Shown here: positions 8,458 to 16,164 of the stretch, one piece after another | How positions within the stretch are numbered: position 1 is the first letter of the stretch | Layout of the letters: the number at the start of each line of letters is the position of its first letter | Source: Pseudomonadales bacterium | Lineage (GTDB): Bacteria > Pseudomonadota > Gammaproteobacteria > Pseudomonadales > Azotimanducaceae | Reading direction: 5' to 3' | Assembly (NCBI GenBank): GCA_028279305.1 | Contig: JANQOA010000310.1 | Location: 1-39,831, forward strand | Length of the DNA: 39,831 nucleotides | Translations under genes and position numbers: made by a program | The notes under the pieces: model-generated | Told to the model about the DNA's origin: nothing | The model's input: only the letters and a program-made list of their open reading frames with translations | Databases searched by the model: none

Positions 8458-9090
8458 TTACCACTTCAAGACAGCAGCCGCGGCGCCGCGGGCCCGGTAC
8501 CGCTCATCCCAGGCGCGCAACAGCGGGCGCTCGCCGAATATGTCGGTTTCGATATAACGCATGAATTGCAGGGACGCCTGCAGGGTGCAATCCGCTATGG
8601 ATACCCGCTCCCCCAGCAGCAGGGGCCTGTCATCCGACAGCAGATTTTCGAGGTAATTAAGGGGCGGCTGCATGGCGGCCTCCATCTGGGCCGCTTTTGC
8701 TTCATCTTTCGGATAACCGAGCGGTGAATTTACCGCATGACCGTAAGCGCCCATGGGACCGGCCAGCCGCAGGTCCACGATTCTCTCCACATCCCTGGCA
8801 TGCCCCCGCTGCTCCGGCGTACCGCTGATTAAAGCCCCCTCGGGGTACTTATCTTCCAGGTACTGAATTATAGGGAGTGATTCGACCAGAAAAGTACCGT
8901 CATCCAGTTCCAGGGCCGGCACCGTGCCGAATGGGTTGCGCGCGAGATGTTCAGGTTGTTTGTGGCGGCCTTTCACCGTATTCACCACAACCTGTTCGAT
9001 GTCCATGTTGGCGCCCAGGTGTTCGCGCTCAGCGATATACAGCATCACTTTGGTGGGATTCGGCGCCAGCGGCACCATATATAGTTTCAC
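8458..9090 (-). CDS. Glutathione S-transferase
   Basis: A 210-residue cytosolic GST. The N-terminal thioredoxin-like domain has MVPLAPNPTKVMLYIAE, the NPFGTVPALELDDG loop with the cis-proline, and ESLPIIQYL for the gamma-glutamyl group of glutathione. The C-terminal helical domain has ERVSIADCTLQASL, the conserved N-capping box. Expected role: conjugation or isomerisation with glutathione of an electrophilic intermediate, for example an epoxide or enal made by the P450 and dehydrogenases. The GTG start follows the stop codon of the LLM gene directly, so translation is probably coupled. The position inside the P450 operon, rather than elsewhere in the genome, suggests a dedicated catabolic step. 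Confidence 0.92.
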   Translation of the reverse strand: MKLYMVPLAPNPTKVMLYIAEREHLGANMDIEQVVVNTVKGRHKQPEHLARNPFGTVPALELDDGTFLVESLPIIQYLEDKYPEGALISGTPEQRGHARDVERIVDLRLAGPMGAYGHAVNSPLGYPKDEAKAAQMEAAMQPPLNYLENLLSDDRPLLLGERVSIADCTLQASLQFMRYIETDIFGERPLLRAWDERYRARGAAAAVLKW

Positions 9091-10128
9091 TTACAGGCCC
9101 CCGACAATGTCAACGATGTTCTCCAGCAGCGCAAAGCGCTTCGGACCCAAGGGCCCGGCGCTGTCCAGGCCCAGTTTCAGGGTTGTTACGCCGACTTCTT
9201 TGTATTTTTGCAGGCGCGCCTTGATCATGTCGCGCGTACCCAGAACCTGAAACTCGGTGACCATGGCGTCTGGTACGCGGTTTGCGGCTTCGTCGCGTTT
9301 GCCTGCGATCCACAGCGATTGAATCGCCCTGGCGTCTTCTTCGTAACCCGCTCGCTTAAATGCATCATTGTAGAAATTTGTGGTTGCTGAGCCCATGCCG
9401 CCCATATTGAAGGCTACACCCTGCTTGCGCCGCTGGATCATTTCCTCAACGTTGTCGCCGATTTCGATGCGCACCGATACGCATAAGTCCACGTCCTGCA
9501 ACGGCCGGTCCGCTTCCGCGGCGCCTGCGGACAGATAGTCCAGATGCGCGTGGGGATGATCCGGGGAAAACGACGTTCCCAGCCAGCCGTTGGCGGCGGC
9601 GCCGGTAAATTGCAGGGAGTTTGGTCCTAGCGTGGCCAGATAGATTGGGATTTCAGCCGGTTCATGGGCGATGCGGATAGGTTTGCCCTCACTGTCGGGT
9701 AACGGGAGTTGAAACACGCGTCCCTGATATTGCACTTTTTCTCCGGCGAAGATCATGCGGCAGATATCTACCGTTTCGCGCAACCGGGTCAGGGGCGTTT
9801 TGTAGCGGACGCCATGCAGCCCTTCCACCACCTGGGGTCCGCTGGCGCCCAGCCCAAGGACAAAACGGCCGCCGGTAAGGTCGTGCAGGGTCAGCGCCGT
9901 CATGGCGGTCATGGCCGGGGTACGCGCGGTAACCTGCATGATGCCGGTGGCGAGTTTAATGGTGGTAGTTTTGTCCGCGAGGTAGGCGAGGGGGGTCACC
10001 GCATCACTCCACCAGGCTTCAGCGCTGAATGCCATATCCACGCCCAGCCGTTCCGCGAGTTGTACCCATTCGGTGGTCAGATTGAGTGTATCCGGCTGCG
10101 CGCCGCCCAGTTCGATTGCCAGTTTCAT
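9091..10128 (-). CDS. LLM class flavin-dependent oxidoreductase (paralogue 1)
   Basis: Luciferase-like TIM-barrel protein of 345 residues. It begins MKLAIELGGAQP and carries FVLGLGASGPQVVEG near residue 100, the loop typical of the family named for F420-dependent enzymes. Cofactor choice (F420 or FMN) cannot be told from this. The ATG at 10128 is chosen because AAGGAAAC lies just upstream; the longer frame to 10167 would run into the preceding gene. The upstream enoyl-CoA hydratase stop is one base before this ATG, and the GST start abuts its stop, so the three are translationally coupled. A clear relative is encoded at 16165-17214 on the other side of the P450 promoter. It probably oxidises or reduces a pathway intermediate; which one is not predictable. 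Confidence 0.9.
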   Translation of the reverse strand: MKLAIELGGAQPDTLNLTTEWVQLAERLGVDMAFSAEAWWSDAVTPLAYLADKTTTIKLATGIMQVTARTPAMTAMTALTLHDLTGGRFVLGLGASGPQVVEGLHGVRYKTPLTRLRETVDICRMIFAGEKVQYQGRVFQLPLPDSEGKPIRIAHEPAEIPIYLATLGPNSLQFTGAAANGWLGTSFSPDHPHAHLDYLSAGAAEADRPLQDVDLCVSVRIEIGDNVEEMIQRRKQGVAFNMGGMGSATTNFYNDAFKRAGYEEDARAIQSLWIAGKRDEAANRVPDAMVTEFQVLGTRDMIKARLQKYKEVGVTTLKLGLDSAGPLGPKRFALLENIVDIVGGL

Positions 10129-10129
10129 G

Positions 10130-10927
10130 TCAGTTTCCTTTGAAGTCGGGCGGCCGCCGTTCAGCATAGGCGTTAACGGCTTCCCGAAAGTCGTTAGATC
10201 TTGTGAGGTTGACCAGAGACATCAACACATGGTGTGAATGGCTTTCAAAATCCTGCACCAGGCCGTGGCGGAACAGGCGTTTTGTTTCCGCAATTGCGAG
10301 TGGAGCGTTAGCCGCAATCCTGTTTGCCCAGTCCAAGACGCAATCGTTGAGCTGATCCCCGCTCACCACCCTGTTAACCAGCCCGTAAGCCAATGCCTGA
10401 TCCGCGGTGATGTTTTCTCCCAGCATCGATATTTCGCACGCCTTGGCCCAGCCCAGCAACCGCGGCAAATACCAGGTGCCGCCGCTTTCCGGGATGATGC
10501 CCATTTTGGCGAAGCCGGGAATCAGTACGGCGGCATCAGCCATGAGGCGCATGTCGCACCCAAGCGCCAGATCCAGACCATAACCGGCTGTTGCGCCATT
10601 GATGGCGGCAATAACGGGTTTGTCCATCCGCTGCAGGGTCACCGTGCATATTTCCCTGGTGGAGTGATGACGGCTGCCTTGAGCGGTCAGGCGCCCTGCA
10701 ATGCCTTCGCCGGCTGCAGCTTGTTTCAGATCCAGGCCTGAACAAAATCCGCGTCCGTTGCCGGTCAGCACAACCACCCGGGTATCCTCATCATCATCCG
10801 CCGTTTTTAGCGCGTCGTTTAGCTCCGTAAGCATTGCCGGTGTGATGGCGTTCATGGCATGCGGGCGGTTGAGGCGGATAAAACGCACGTGCCCTTGCAG
10901 TTCTGATATCACGGGATGTTCAGACAT
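10130..10927 (-). CDS. Enoyl-CoA hydratase/isomerase family protein
   Basis: Crotonase-fold protein of 265 residues. Visible features are the CoA-binding strand VRFIRLNRPHAMNAI, the oxyanion-hole loop GRGFCSGLDLKQ at about residues 59-70, the second oxyanion segment INGATAGYGLDLALGCDMR, and IPESGGTWYLPRLLG, where the Glu is at the position of a catalytic acid/base in hydratases. Expected reaction: hydration or isomerisation of an enoyl-CoA made after the acyl-CoA ligase step. No 3-hydroxyacyl-CoA dehydrogenase or thiolase is in the operon, so later steps must come from elsewhere. It is 9 bp after the aldehyde dehydrogenase. Confidence 0.92.
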   Translation of the reverse strand: MSEHPVISELQGHVRFIRLNRPHAMNAITPAMLTELNDALKTADDDEDTRVVVLTGNGRGFCSGLDLKQAAAGEGIAGRLTAQGSRHHSTREICTVTLQRMDKPVIAAINGATAGYGLDLALGCDMRLMADAAVLIPGFAKMGIIPESGGTWYLPRLLGWAKACEISMLGENITADQALAYGLVNRVVSGDQLNDCVLDWANRIAANAPLAIAETKRLFRHGLVQDFESHSHHVLMSLVNLTRSNDFREAVNAYAERRPPDFKGN

Positions 10928-10936
10928 AAGTGTGTC

Positions 10937-12349
10937 TCACCGCTTCACGGTAATGACCTGGGGGTAGGTATAACCTTCCAGGCCTTCCCGGCCGAAATCA
11001 GCACCGAACCCGGATTGCTTGTGACCTCCGAATGGGACTAACGGCGAAAGATGCAGGAATTCGTTGATCCATACCGTGCCGGTTTCCAATTGCTCAGCAA
11101 TCTCAACGGCTGCGTCCGTGTCAGTAGCCCAGACCGCTCCGGCTAAGCCGTAGTCGCTGTCGTTGGCTTTCCGGATGACTTCGTCGACGCTGGAGAACTT
11201 CATCAGCGGCATCACCGGACCGAACTGTTCCTCTGCGACAATACGGGCGTTTTCAGGGGGATTGTCGAGAATCGTCAGGGGTACAAAGTAGCCGGGTATG
11301 TCCTCACCCGGTTCACCGCCGACAAGAAACTTATAGCCTTGATCCTTGGCGTCCTGGATCAGCTCGCAGACGCGTTCGAATTGCCGTTTATTTTGAATCG
11401 GGCCGACGCCAACCCCTTGCTCGCTGCCGTCGCCAACCTTGACTTGATTGGCAATGTCTACCAGTTCTGCGGCAACCGCATCATAGATATCCTCGTGAAT
11501 ATAGACGCGTTTTGCGGCGATGCAGATTTGGCCGGCGTTGCTGAAGCTGGACCAGAAAAGACTCTGCGCCACGGTTTTTGCGTCAACGTCGGGCAGAACG
11601 ATGGAGGCGTCGTTGCCGCCCAGTTCCAGGGTAAGTCTTTTCAGGTCGCCAGCGGCATTTTCCATGACTTTCTTGCCGGTTGCGGTTGAACCGGTAAAAC
11701 TGACCTTATCGACACCGGGATGAGCGGTCATCAGCGGCCCGAGATGATCACCGCCGGAAATAACGTTCAGCACGCCAGCTGGTATTGTGTCCCGAATCAA
11801 CTCCGTCAGCAGCAGGGTGGTGAGCGGCGTAAATGGAGACGGCTTCAGCACCAGGGTACAGCCGGCTAAAAGAGCGCTGCCGAGTTTCTGCACAGCCATG
11901 AGGACGGGAAAGTTCCAGGGTACGATAGCCGCCACCACGCCGACGGGTACGCGGCGCAGCCTGCTCAGACGCTCATCGCTGTCTTCCATGATCTGGTCGT
12001 CCAGGTCCAGCGAGGCGGCGCCGCGCAACCATAGCGCGGACAGGCCGATTTCCTGGGCTGCCTGCTCGTGGGGCTTACCCTGTTCCGCGGTAAGCAGGCG
12101 CATCAATTCGTCCTGGTTTGATTCAATGATCTCAGCAATGTTCATCAGGGCGGCGCGGCGCGCGTCGATGGGTTTGTTAGACCAGGCGCGGAACGCGGCG
12201 GCCGCCGCTTGCACAGCCTTGTCCAGCTCCGCGGCACCGCAGTCCGGTACTTGATCAATCGTTTTTTCGTTGGCCGGATTAATCACCGTCAGATTGGCCT
12301 GCGTGTTGATCAACTCCCCGTTGATCAGGCACTTATAGGTATGTGGCAT
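10937..12349 (-). CDS. Aldehyde dehydrogenase (NAD(P)-dependent)
   Basis: A 470-residue ALDH superfamily enzyme with all key parts: the PWNFPVLMAVQKLGSALLAGC strand and helix, FTGSTATGKKV at the cofactor-binding turn, LELGGNDASIVLPDVD with the general-base Glu at about 244, and NAGQICIAAKR with the catalytic Cys at about 275. The EEQFGPVMPL box follows. It would convert the aldehyde from the alcohol dehydrogenase into the acid used by the acyl-CoA ligase. The 26-bp gap to the ligase gene and 9-bp gap to the hydratase place it inside the operon. Sequence alone does not separate short-chain, aromatic and terpenoid aldehyde preferences. Confidence 0.95.
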   Translation of the reverse strand: MPHTYKCLINGELINTQANLTVINPANEKTIDQVPDCGAAELDKAVQAAAAAFRAWSNKPIDARRAALMNIAEIIESNQDELMRLLTAEQGKPHEQAAQEIGLSALWLRGAASLDLDDQIMEDSDERLSRLRRVPVGVVAAIVPWNFPVLMAVQKLGSALLAGCTLVLKPSPFTPLTTLLLTELIRDTIPAGVLNVISGGDHLGPLMTAHPGVDKVSFTGSTATGKKVMENAAGDLKRLTLELGGNDASIVLPDVDAKTVAQSLFWSSFSNAGQICIAAKRVYIHEDIYDAVAAELVDIANQVKVGDGSEQGVGVGPIQNKRQFERVCELIQDAKDQGYKFLVGGEPGEDIPGYFVPLTILDNPPENARIVAEEQFGPVMPLMKFSSVDEVIRKANDSDYGLAGAVWATDTDAAVEIAEQLETGTVWINEFLHLSPLVPFGGHKQSGFGADFGREGLEGYTYPQVITVKR

Positions 12350-12375
12350 GTTGACCTCTTGTGTTAGTGGTGTGG

Positions 12376-13923
12376 TTACAGAATTTGCGATTTGGAATCG
12401 CCCCAGTAGAGTTCCTTGAGCTGGCGTTTGTACAATTTGCCCGCCTCGGAGCGGGGCAGTTCAGCCATGAAGTCAATTGAGCGCGGGCACTTGTAGTGGG
12501 CAACCTGGCCGCGCACAAAGTCCATCAATAGCGAAGCTGCTTTGCTGTCCGCCTCAATGCCCGGTTCCAACACTACAACCGCCTTGACCTCTTCGCCCAT
12601 TTCTTCGTTCGGTACGCCGATGACCGCCACATCTTTGACAATCGGGTGCATCACCATTGCGTCTTCGATTTCCTGGGGATAAATATTTACTCCTCCGGAA
12701 ATGATCATGAATGTTGCGCGGTCGGTGAGGAACAGAAAACCGTCTTCATCAACGTAACCGACGTCTCCCAGGGCTGACCAGTTGCCGTGCTCGGGGTGCC
12801 GGGTGCTGCGGGTCTTATCATCGTCTTTGTGATATTCGAAGCTGGCCTGGGGTTGCTCGAAATAAACCAGGCCGGATTCACCGGCCGGCAACTCGATACC
12901 GTCTTCATCACAGATGTGCAGTATGCCCATGAATGGTTTGCCTACGGTGCCCGGCTTGCGGCGCCATTCGGCTGGAGTGGCGTGGGTCAGCCCGTTGAGT
13001 TCGGAGCCGGCGTAGTATTCGAATATGACATCGCCCCACCAGTCAAGCATCTGTTGCTTAACCTGTTTGGGACAGGGTGCAGCCGCGTGCACGGCAACTT
13101 TAAGGCTTGCCAGGTTGAATGCACTTCTGTCGACGTCGAGCTTGAGCATGCGGGAAAACATCGTCGGCACCCACTGGCTGTGGGTGATGGCATAGTCGCC
13201 GATCGCCTCGAGCGCACCCTGCGCATCGAATTTGGGCATCATCACCACCGTACCGCCGAGGGAAATTGTTGCCATGCAGAAACTGTAGGGTGCGGTGTGA
13301 TACAAAGGCGCCGGTGACAGGTAGACGGTGTTGTCGTCAAAACCCCACAGTGCAACCTGCAGGGCGCCGTTGACGTAATCAGGATCATCGATGTGCTGTT
13401 CCGGCAGCGGCCGGATGATCCCCTTGGGGCGGCCGGTGGTTCCCGAGCTGTAAGGCATCATCGCACCAACGGGCTGCTGTGCCAGCGGTTCGGCCGGGAA
13501 AGCGTCAATCGCTTCGTAAAAATCTTCAAACCCGGTGTGCCCGCCACCCAACGACAACTTGATGTTGCAGCCAGGGGTATGGCTGTGCAGTTGGTCTGCT
13601 TCGCTGATCCCGGCTGAGACAATAATAGCCTTGGCGCCGCAATCGTTGAGGATGTAGCCCGTTTCCTCGCTGTTGAGGTAGCGGTTTACGGGGGTCAGAT
13701 ACAAACCGGACCGCATGGCAGCCCAGGCAACAACAAAGTAAACCAACTGGTTTTCCATAAAAATGGCGATATGGTCGCCGCGCTGAAGCCCCCTTGCATG
13801 TAGAAGCTGGGCCAACTGATTCGACTGATCATCCAACTGGCGGTAGCTCAGCTGCTCCCCGGTCAGGGAATTTATGACAGCGGCTTTGTCAGGCGTGCGC
13901 TTAACCCAGTGGCCTGGATACAT
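12376..13923 (-). CDS. AMP-forming acyl-CoA ligase
   Basis: ANL superfamily, 515 residues. The ATP-binding P-loop is YSSGTTGRPKG at about residues 159-169, the adenylate site reads YYAGSELNG at about 301, and the hinge region is LGDVGYVDEDGFLFLTDRATFMIISGGVNIYPQEIE. The C-terminal catalytic lysine is in PRSEAGKLYKRQL. The overall pattern resembles FadD13-like and aromatic or terpenoid-acid ligases. It activates the acid released by the aldehyde dehydrogenase to its CoA thioester. It is second in the operon, 14 bp after the P450. Confidence 0.94.
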   Translation of the reverse strand: MYPGHWVKRTPDKAAVINSLTGEQLSYRQLDDQSNQLAQLLHARGLQRGDHIAIFMENQLVYFVVAWAAMRSGLYLTPVNRYLNSEETGYILNDCGAKAIIVSAGISEADQLHSHTPGCNIKLSLGGGHTGFEDFYEAIDAFPAEPLAQQPVGAMMPYSSGTTGRPKGIIRPLPEQHIDDPDYVNGALQVALWGFDDNTVYLSPAPLYHTAPYSFCMATISLGGTVVMMPKFDAQGALEAIGDYAITHSQWVPTMFSRMLKLDVDRSAFNLASLKVAVHAAAPCPKQVKQQMLDWWGDVIFEYYAGSELNGLTHATPAEWRRKPGTVGKPFMGILHICDEDGIELPAGESGLVYFEQPQASFEYHKDDDKTRSTRHPEHGNWSALGDVGYVDEDGFLFLTDRATFMIISGGVNIYPQEIEDAMVMHPIVKDVAVIGVPNEEMGEEVKAVVVLEPGIEADSKAASLLMDFVRGQVAHYKCPRSIDFMAELPRSEAGKLYKRQLKELYWGDSKSQIL

Positions 13924-13937
13924 AATGTGCCCCCTGC

Positions 13938-15260
13938 TTAGATTGCCTGTTTGAGTTTGTAGCGTATGGGCAGGTGCTTTACGCCGTGTATAAAGCTGGA
14001 TTTGATCAGCCTTGGCTCACTGGCGAGCTCTATCATTTCCAGGCGTGAGAGCAACTGGCGGAAAAAGATGCGGATCTCCAGACGTGCCAGCAGCATGCCC
14101 AGGCAGATGTGCGGACCGCTGCCGAAAGAGACATGTTTGTTGGGCTGCCGGTCGACGTGGAATTCAAAAGGGTTGTCTATAACAGCCTCGTCGCGGCTGG
14201 CAGAGGCGTAGAATAATCCCAACAGATCACCGGATTTGATGTGTTTGCCGCCGATTTTGTAGTCCCGTGTCGCGGTTCGCGCAAATTGGACAACCGGCAC
14301 GGTCCAGCGGATGATTTCCTCAGCAGCCAGTTTGGTGAGGTCCGGATTGTTCTGCCACTTGGCAAGTTCGCCCGGATTCTGCAGCAGCGCAAGCAACCCG
14401 CCTGCAATGGCATTGCGCGTTGTGTCGTGTCCCGCGGTTGCAATCACCAGATAGTAAGACACCATCTCCATCATCGGGATGGGCTCGCCGTTGATTGTGC
14501 CGTTGGCAATGTAGGAACCGAGGTCTTCAGTGGGGTGCCGGCGCCGCTCCTCAGCCATGGCGTAAAAATACTCATAGATCTCTTTGACAGTGGCGAGGAA
14601 GTCCATGGGGTTTTCACTGCGCTGCAGATCTTCGTCATCCCCGGCAAAGAACTCATTGGTCACTCTGAGCAGGAAATTTTCATCCGACCGGGGAATGCCG
14701 AGCAGTTCGCAGAGCATTCGCAAGGGGTGGTAAACCGCTACGTCATTCACAAACTCACATTCTTGAACCGAGCCGTCACCCATCATCCCGTCCAGGAGTT
14801 CCGTGGTGATTTCTTCCATGCGTTGTTCGAAGTGGCTTAAATTGCTGGGCTTGAACCACGGCTGCACCAGATCCCTGTAGACCGCATGATCCGGCGCGTC
14901 CATATGGATCAGGGTGCGCATGATGTCCCCGGTTTTGAATAGGTCTGCGACCGGGGAGCCCCGCAGCAGGTCAGCAACAAAAGCCTGGGCCTCTTCAGTC
15001 ATTTCCTCCTGGTCGCCAAAACGCCTAGACTGGGGAGACAGAATCGGCTGCGGGTAGCTGTTGAAGATATCAGCCTGCTTTTCGATTTCGTGTATATGTT
15101 GGTTATTCACCACCGCCCAGAAGGGTTCGTAGCCTGTAACGTGGAAACGCCTGATCGGTTCGTTTGTGCGCAGCCAACTGAATAGATCGTGTGGAATACC
15201 CTGTGAGCCATAGTAGGATGTATCCAGAATCCGGTCTTCGGGGAATGGCAATTCAGACAT
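13938..15260 (-). CDS. Cytochrome P450
   Basis: A 440-residue soluble bacterial P450. The I-helix oxygen-activation motif is TAGHDTT at about residues 273-279, the ExxR pair is in EEIIRW at about 313, and the heme loop is FGSGPHICLG with the thiolate Cys at about 385. From memory, the TAGHDTT helix, the RWTVPVVQFARTA segment and the C-terminal HGVKHLPIRY resemble the CYP108/CYP111 terpenoid hydroxylases (P450terp, linalool oxidase) and more distantly CYP124/125; this needs a search. No ferredoxin or ferredoxin reductase gene lies in the operon or in the window, so redox partners must be encoded elsewhere. It is the promoter-proximal gene of nine, divergent from a TetR regulator across a 122-bp gap with a dyad operator. 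Confidence 0.95.
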   Translation of the reverse strand: MSELPFPEDRILDTSYYGSQGIPHDLFSWLRTNEPIRRFHVTGYEPFWAVVNNQHIHEIEKQADIFNSYPQPILSPQSRRFGDQEEMTEEAQAFVADLLRGSPVADLFKTGDIMRTLIHMDAPDHAVYRDLVQPWFKPSNLSHFEQRMEEITTELLDGMMGDGSVQECEFVNDVAVYHPLRMLCELLGIPRSDENFLLRVTNEFFAGDDEDLQRSENPMDFLATVKEIYEYFYAMAEERRRHPTEDLGSYIANGTINGEPIPMMEMVSYYLVIATAGHDTTRNAIAGGLLALLQNPGELAKWQNNPDLTKLAAEEIIRWTVPVVQFARTATRDYKIGGKHIKSGDLLGLFYASASRDEAVIDNPFEFHVDRQPNKHVSFGSGPHICLGMLLARLEIRIFFRQLLSRLEMIELASEPRLIKSSFIHGVKHLPIRYKLKQAI

Positions 15261-15274
15261 GGTCGCTTCCGTAG

Positions 15275-15297
15275 AAAATAGATTATGTGCTCTAATT
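15275..15297. promoter_or_regulatory. TAG-N10-CTA dyad in the P450/TetR divergent promoter
   Basis: Read on the reverse strand the site is AATTAGAGC-N7-CTATTTT, matching every fixed position of the site at 5859-5881 upstream of the TonB receptor. It lies 15 bp before the P450 start codon. A perfect 12-bp palindrome TTAATATATTAA overlaps its left arm at 15296-15307. The adjacent TetR gene is the obvious candidate for the protein that binds it. Confidence 0.6.
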
Positions 15298-15382
15298 AAT
15301 ATATTAAGCGCAAGTTTGTACCGGAGGCAATCCCTGTGGCCCCAGCGCGGCGGCTGGTCAGAAAATTAGGACGGTAGACACG

Positions 15383-16084
15383 TTGAGTGAAATGAAGACG
15401 AGTAGTGGAGAGATAACGCGTATATCGCACCGCAGCGATTTGTGGGATCTCAAATGGGTTCGTGAACCGCAGCAGGACCGCAGCGCGCGCACCCGCACTA
15501 ATTTGCTGGACGCGGCGGAACAGCTGCTGGCGTCGGAAGGGATCAGCGGTGTCACAATTGCCAAAGTGACCAAACTGGCCGGGTCTTCGAACGGCAGTTT
15601 TTATCACTATTTTCAGGACAAGAAAGCGCTGCTGTATGCCGTCGTGGAAAGGCGCGCCATTGAAGTTTCCGTCACGGTGACCCAGGGGCTGGACCCGGAA
15701 TTATGGGCGGAAGTGCCCATTCTGGACATACTTGAAGGTTACGTGCGGTTTTCCCTCAAGAGCGGCAAGCGCAATGCCGGGGTTCACGAGGCACAGCAAG
15801 TGCTGTCGCGGGAAGACCCGAATGTGGCGGCGCGCTGGGCCAGAACCAACCGGGAGACGCGCACCGCAATCATGGCGATCATGGAGCCCAAGTTGCAGCA
15901 GATTGGGCACCATGAGCCCAAAAACGCACTGCTGCTGATACTCGAGATTTTGCGCAGCACCATCAATAGAAGGTTGCGGGGCTACCCGCAGGGTTCCGAC
16001 GGCTCCCTGCTTAAACAAAGTGAGGAAGTATTCGTGCAGGAAATGCGCGCGTTGGCTGCGGGTTATCTGCAGATTCCCGATTGA
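15383..16084 (+). CDS. TetR-family transcriptional regulator (probable P450-operon regulator)
   Basis: A 233-residue regulator. An N-terminal tail of about 30 residues precedes a TetR helix-turn-helix: ARTRTNLLDAAEQLL, then GISGVTIAKVTKLAGSSNGSFYHYFQDK, with the recognition helix at about residues 55-75. The C-terminal half is a helical ligand-binding domain without recognisable specificity. The start is TTG at 15383 or ATG at 15392; both are weakly supported. It is divergent from the P450 operon and 122 bp from it, the usual arrangement for a repressor controlling its neighbour. A dyad in that gap recurs before the TonB receptor gene. The ligand is probably the operon's substrate or a CoA ester derived from it (inference). 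Confidence 0.92.
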   Translation: MSEMKTSSGEITRISHRSDLWDLKWVREPQQDRSARTRTNLLDAAEQLLASEGISGVTIAKVTKLAGSSNGSFYHYFQDKKALLYAVVERRAIEVSVTVTQGLDPELWAEVPILDILEGYVRFSLKSGKRNAGVHEAQQVLSREDPNVAARWARTNRETRTAIMAIMEPKLQQIGHHEPKNALLLILEILRSTINRRLRGYPQGSDGSLLKQSEEVFVQEMRALAAGYLQIPD

Positions 16085-16137
16085 CTCCGCCGGTTCCCGG
16101 CACTTGAGTCGTCCTGCCGAATAAAGTAGAGTGCATG

Positions 16138-16156
16138 CTCCAATATCCAATTGGAG
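16138..16156 (+). promoter_or_regulatory. Hairpin CTCCAAT-ATCCA-ATTGGAG covering a ribosome site
   Basis: A perfect 7-bp inverted repeat with a 5-base loop. Its right arm contains GGAG, the only good Shine-Dalgarno for the GTG start at 16165. In the mRNA the left arm CTCC would pair with that GGAG and could limit translation of the LLM gene. It could instead be a DNA operator. Confidence 0.4.
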
Positions 16157-16164
16157 AATGGGTT

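Noticed and set aside
5904-15260. Naphthalene or isoprene degradation operon
   Set aside because: No ring-hydroxylating dioxygenase, extradiol dioxygenase or multicomponent isoprene monooxygenase is present; only single members resemble those routes.
12376-15260. Biosynthetic gene cluster suggested by a P450 beside an AMP-ligase
   Set aside because: There is no polyketide synthase, peptide synthetase carrier domain or terpene synthase, and the other genes are catabolic.
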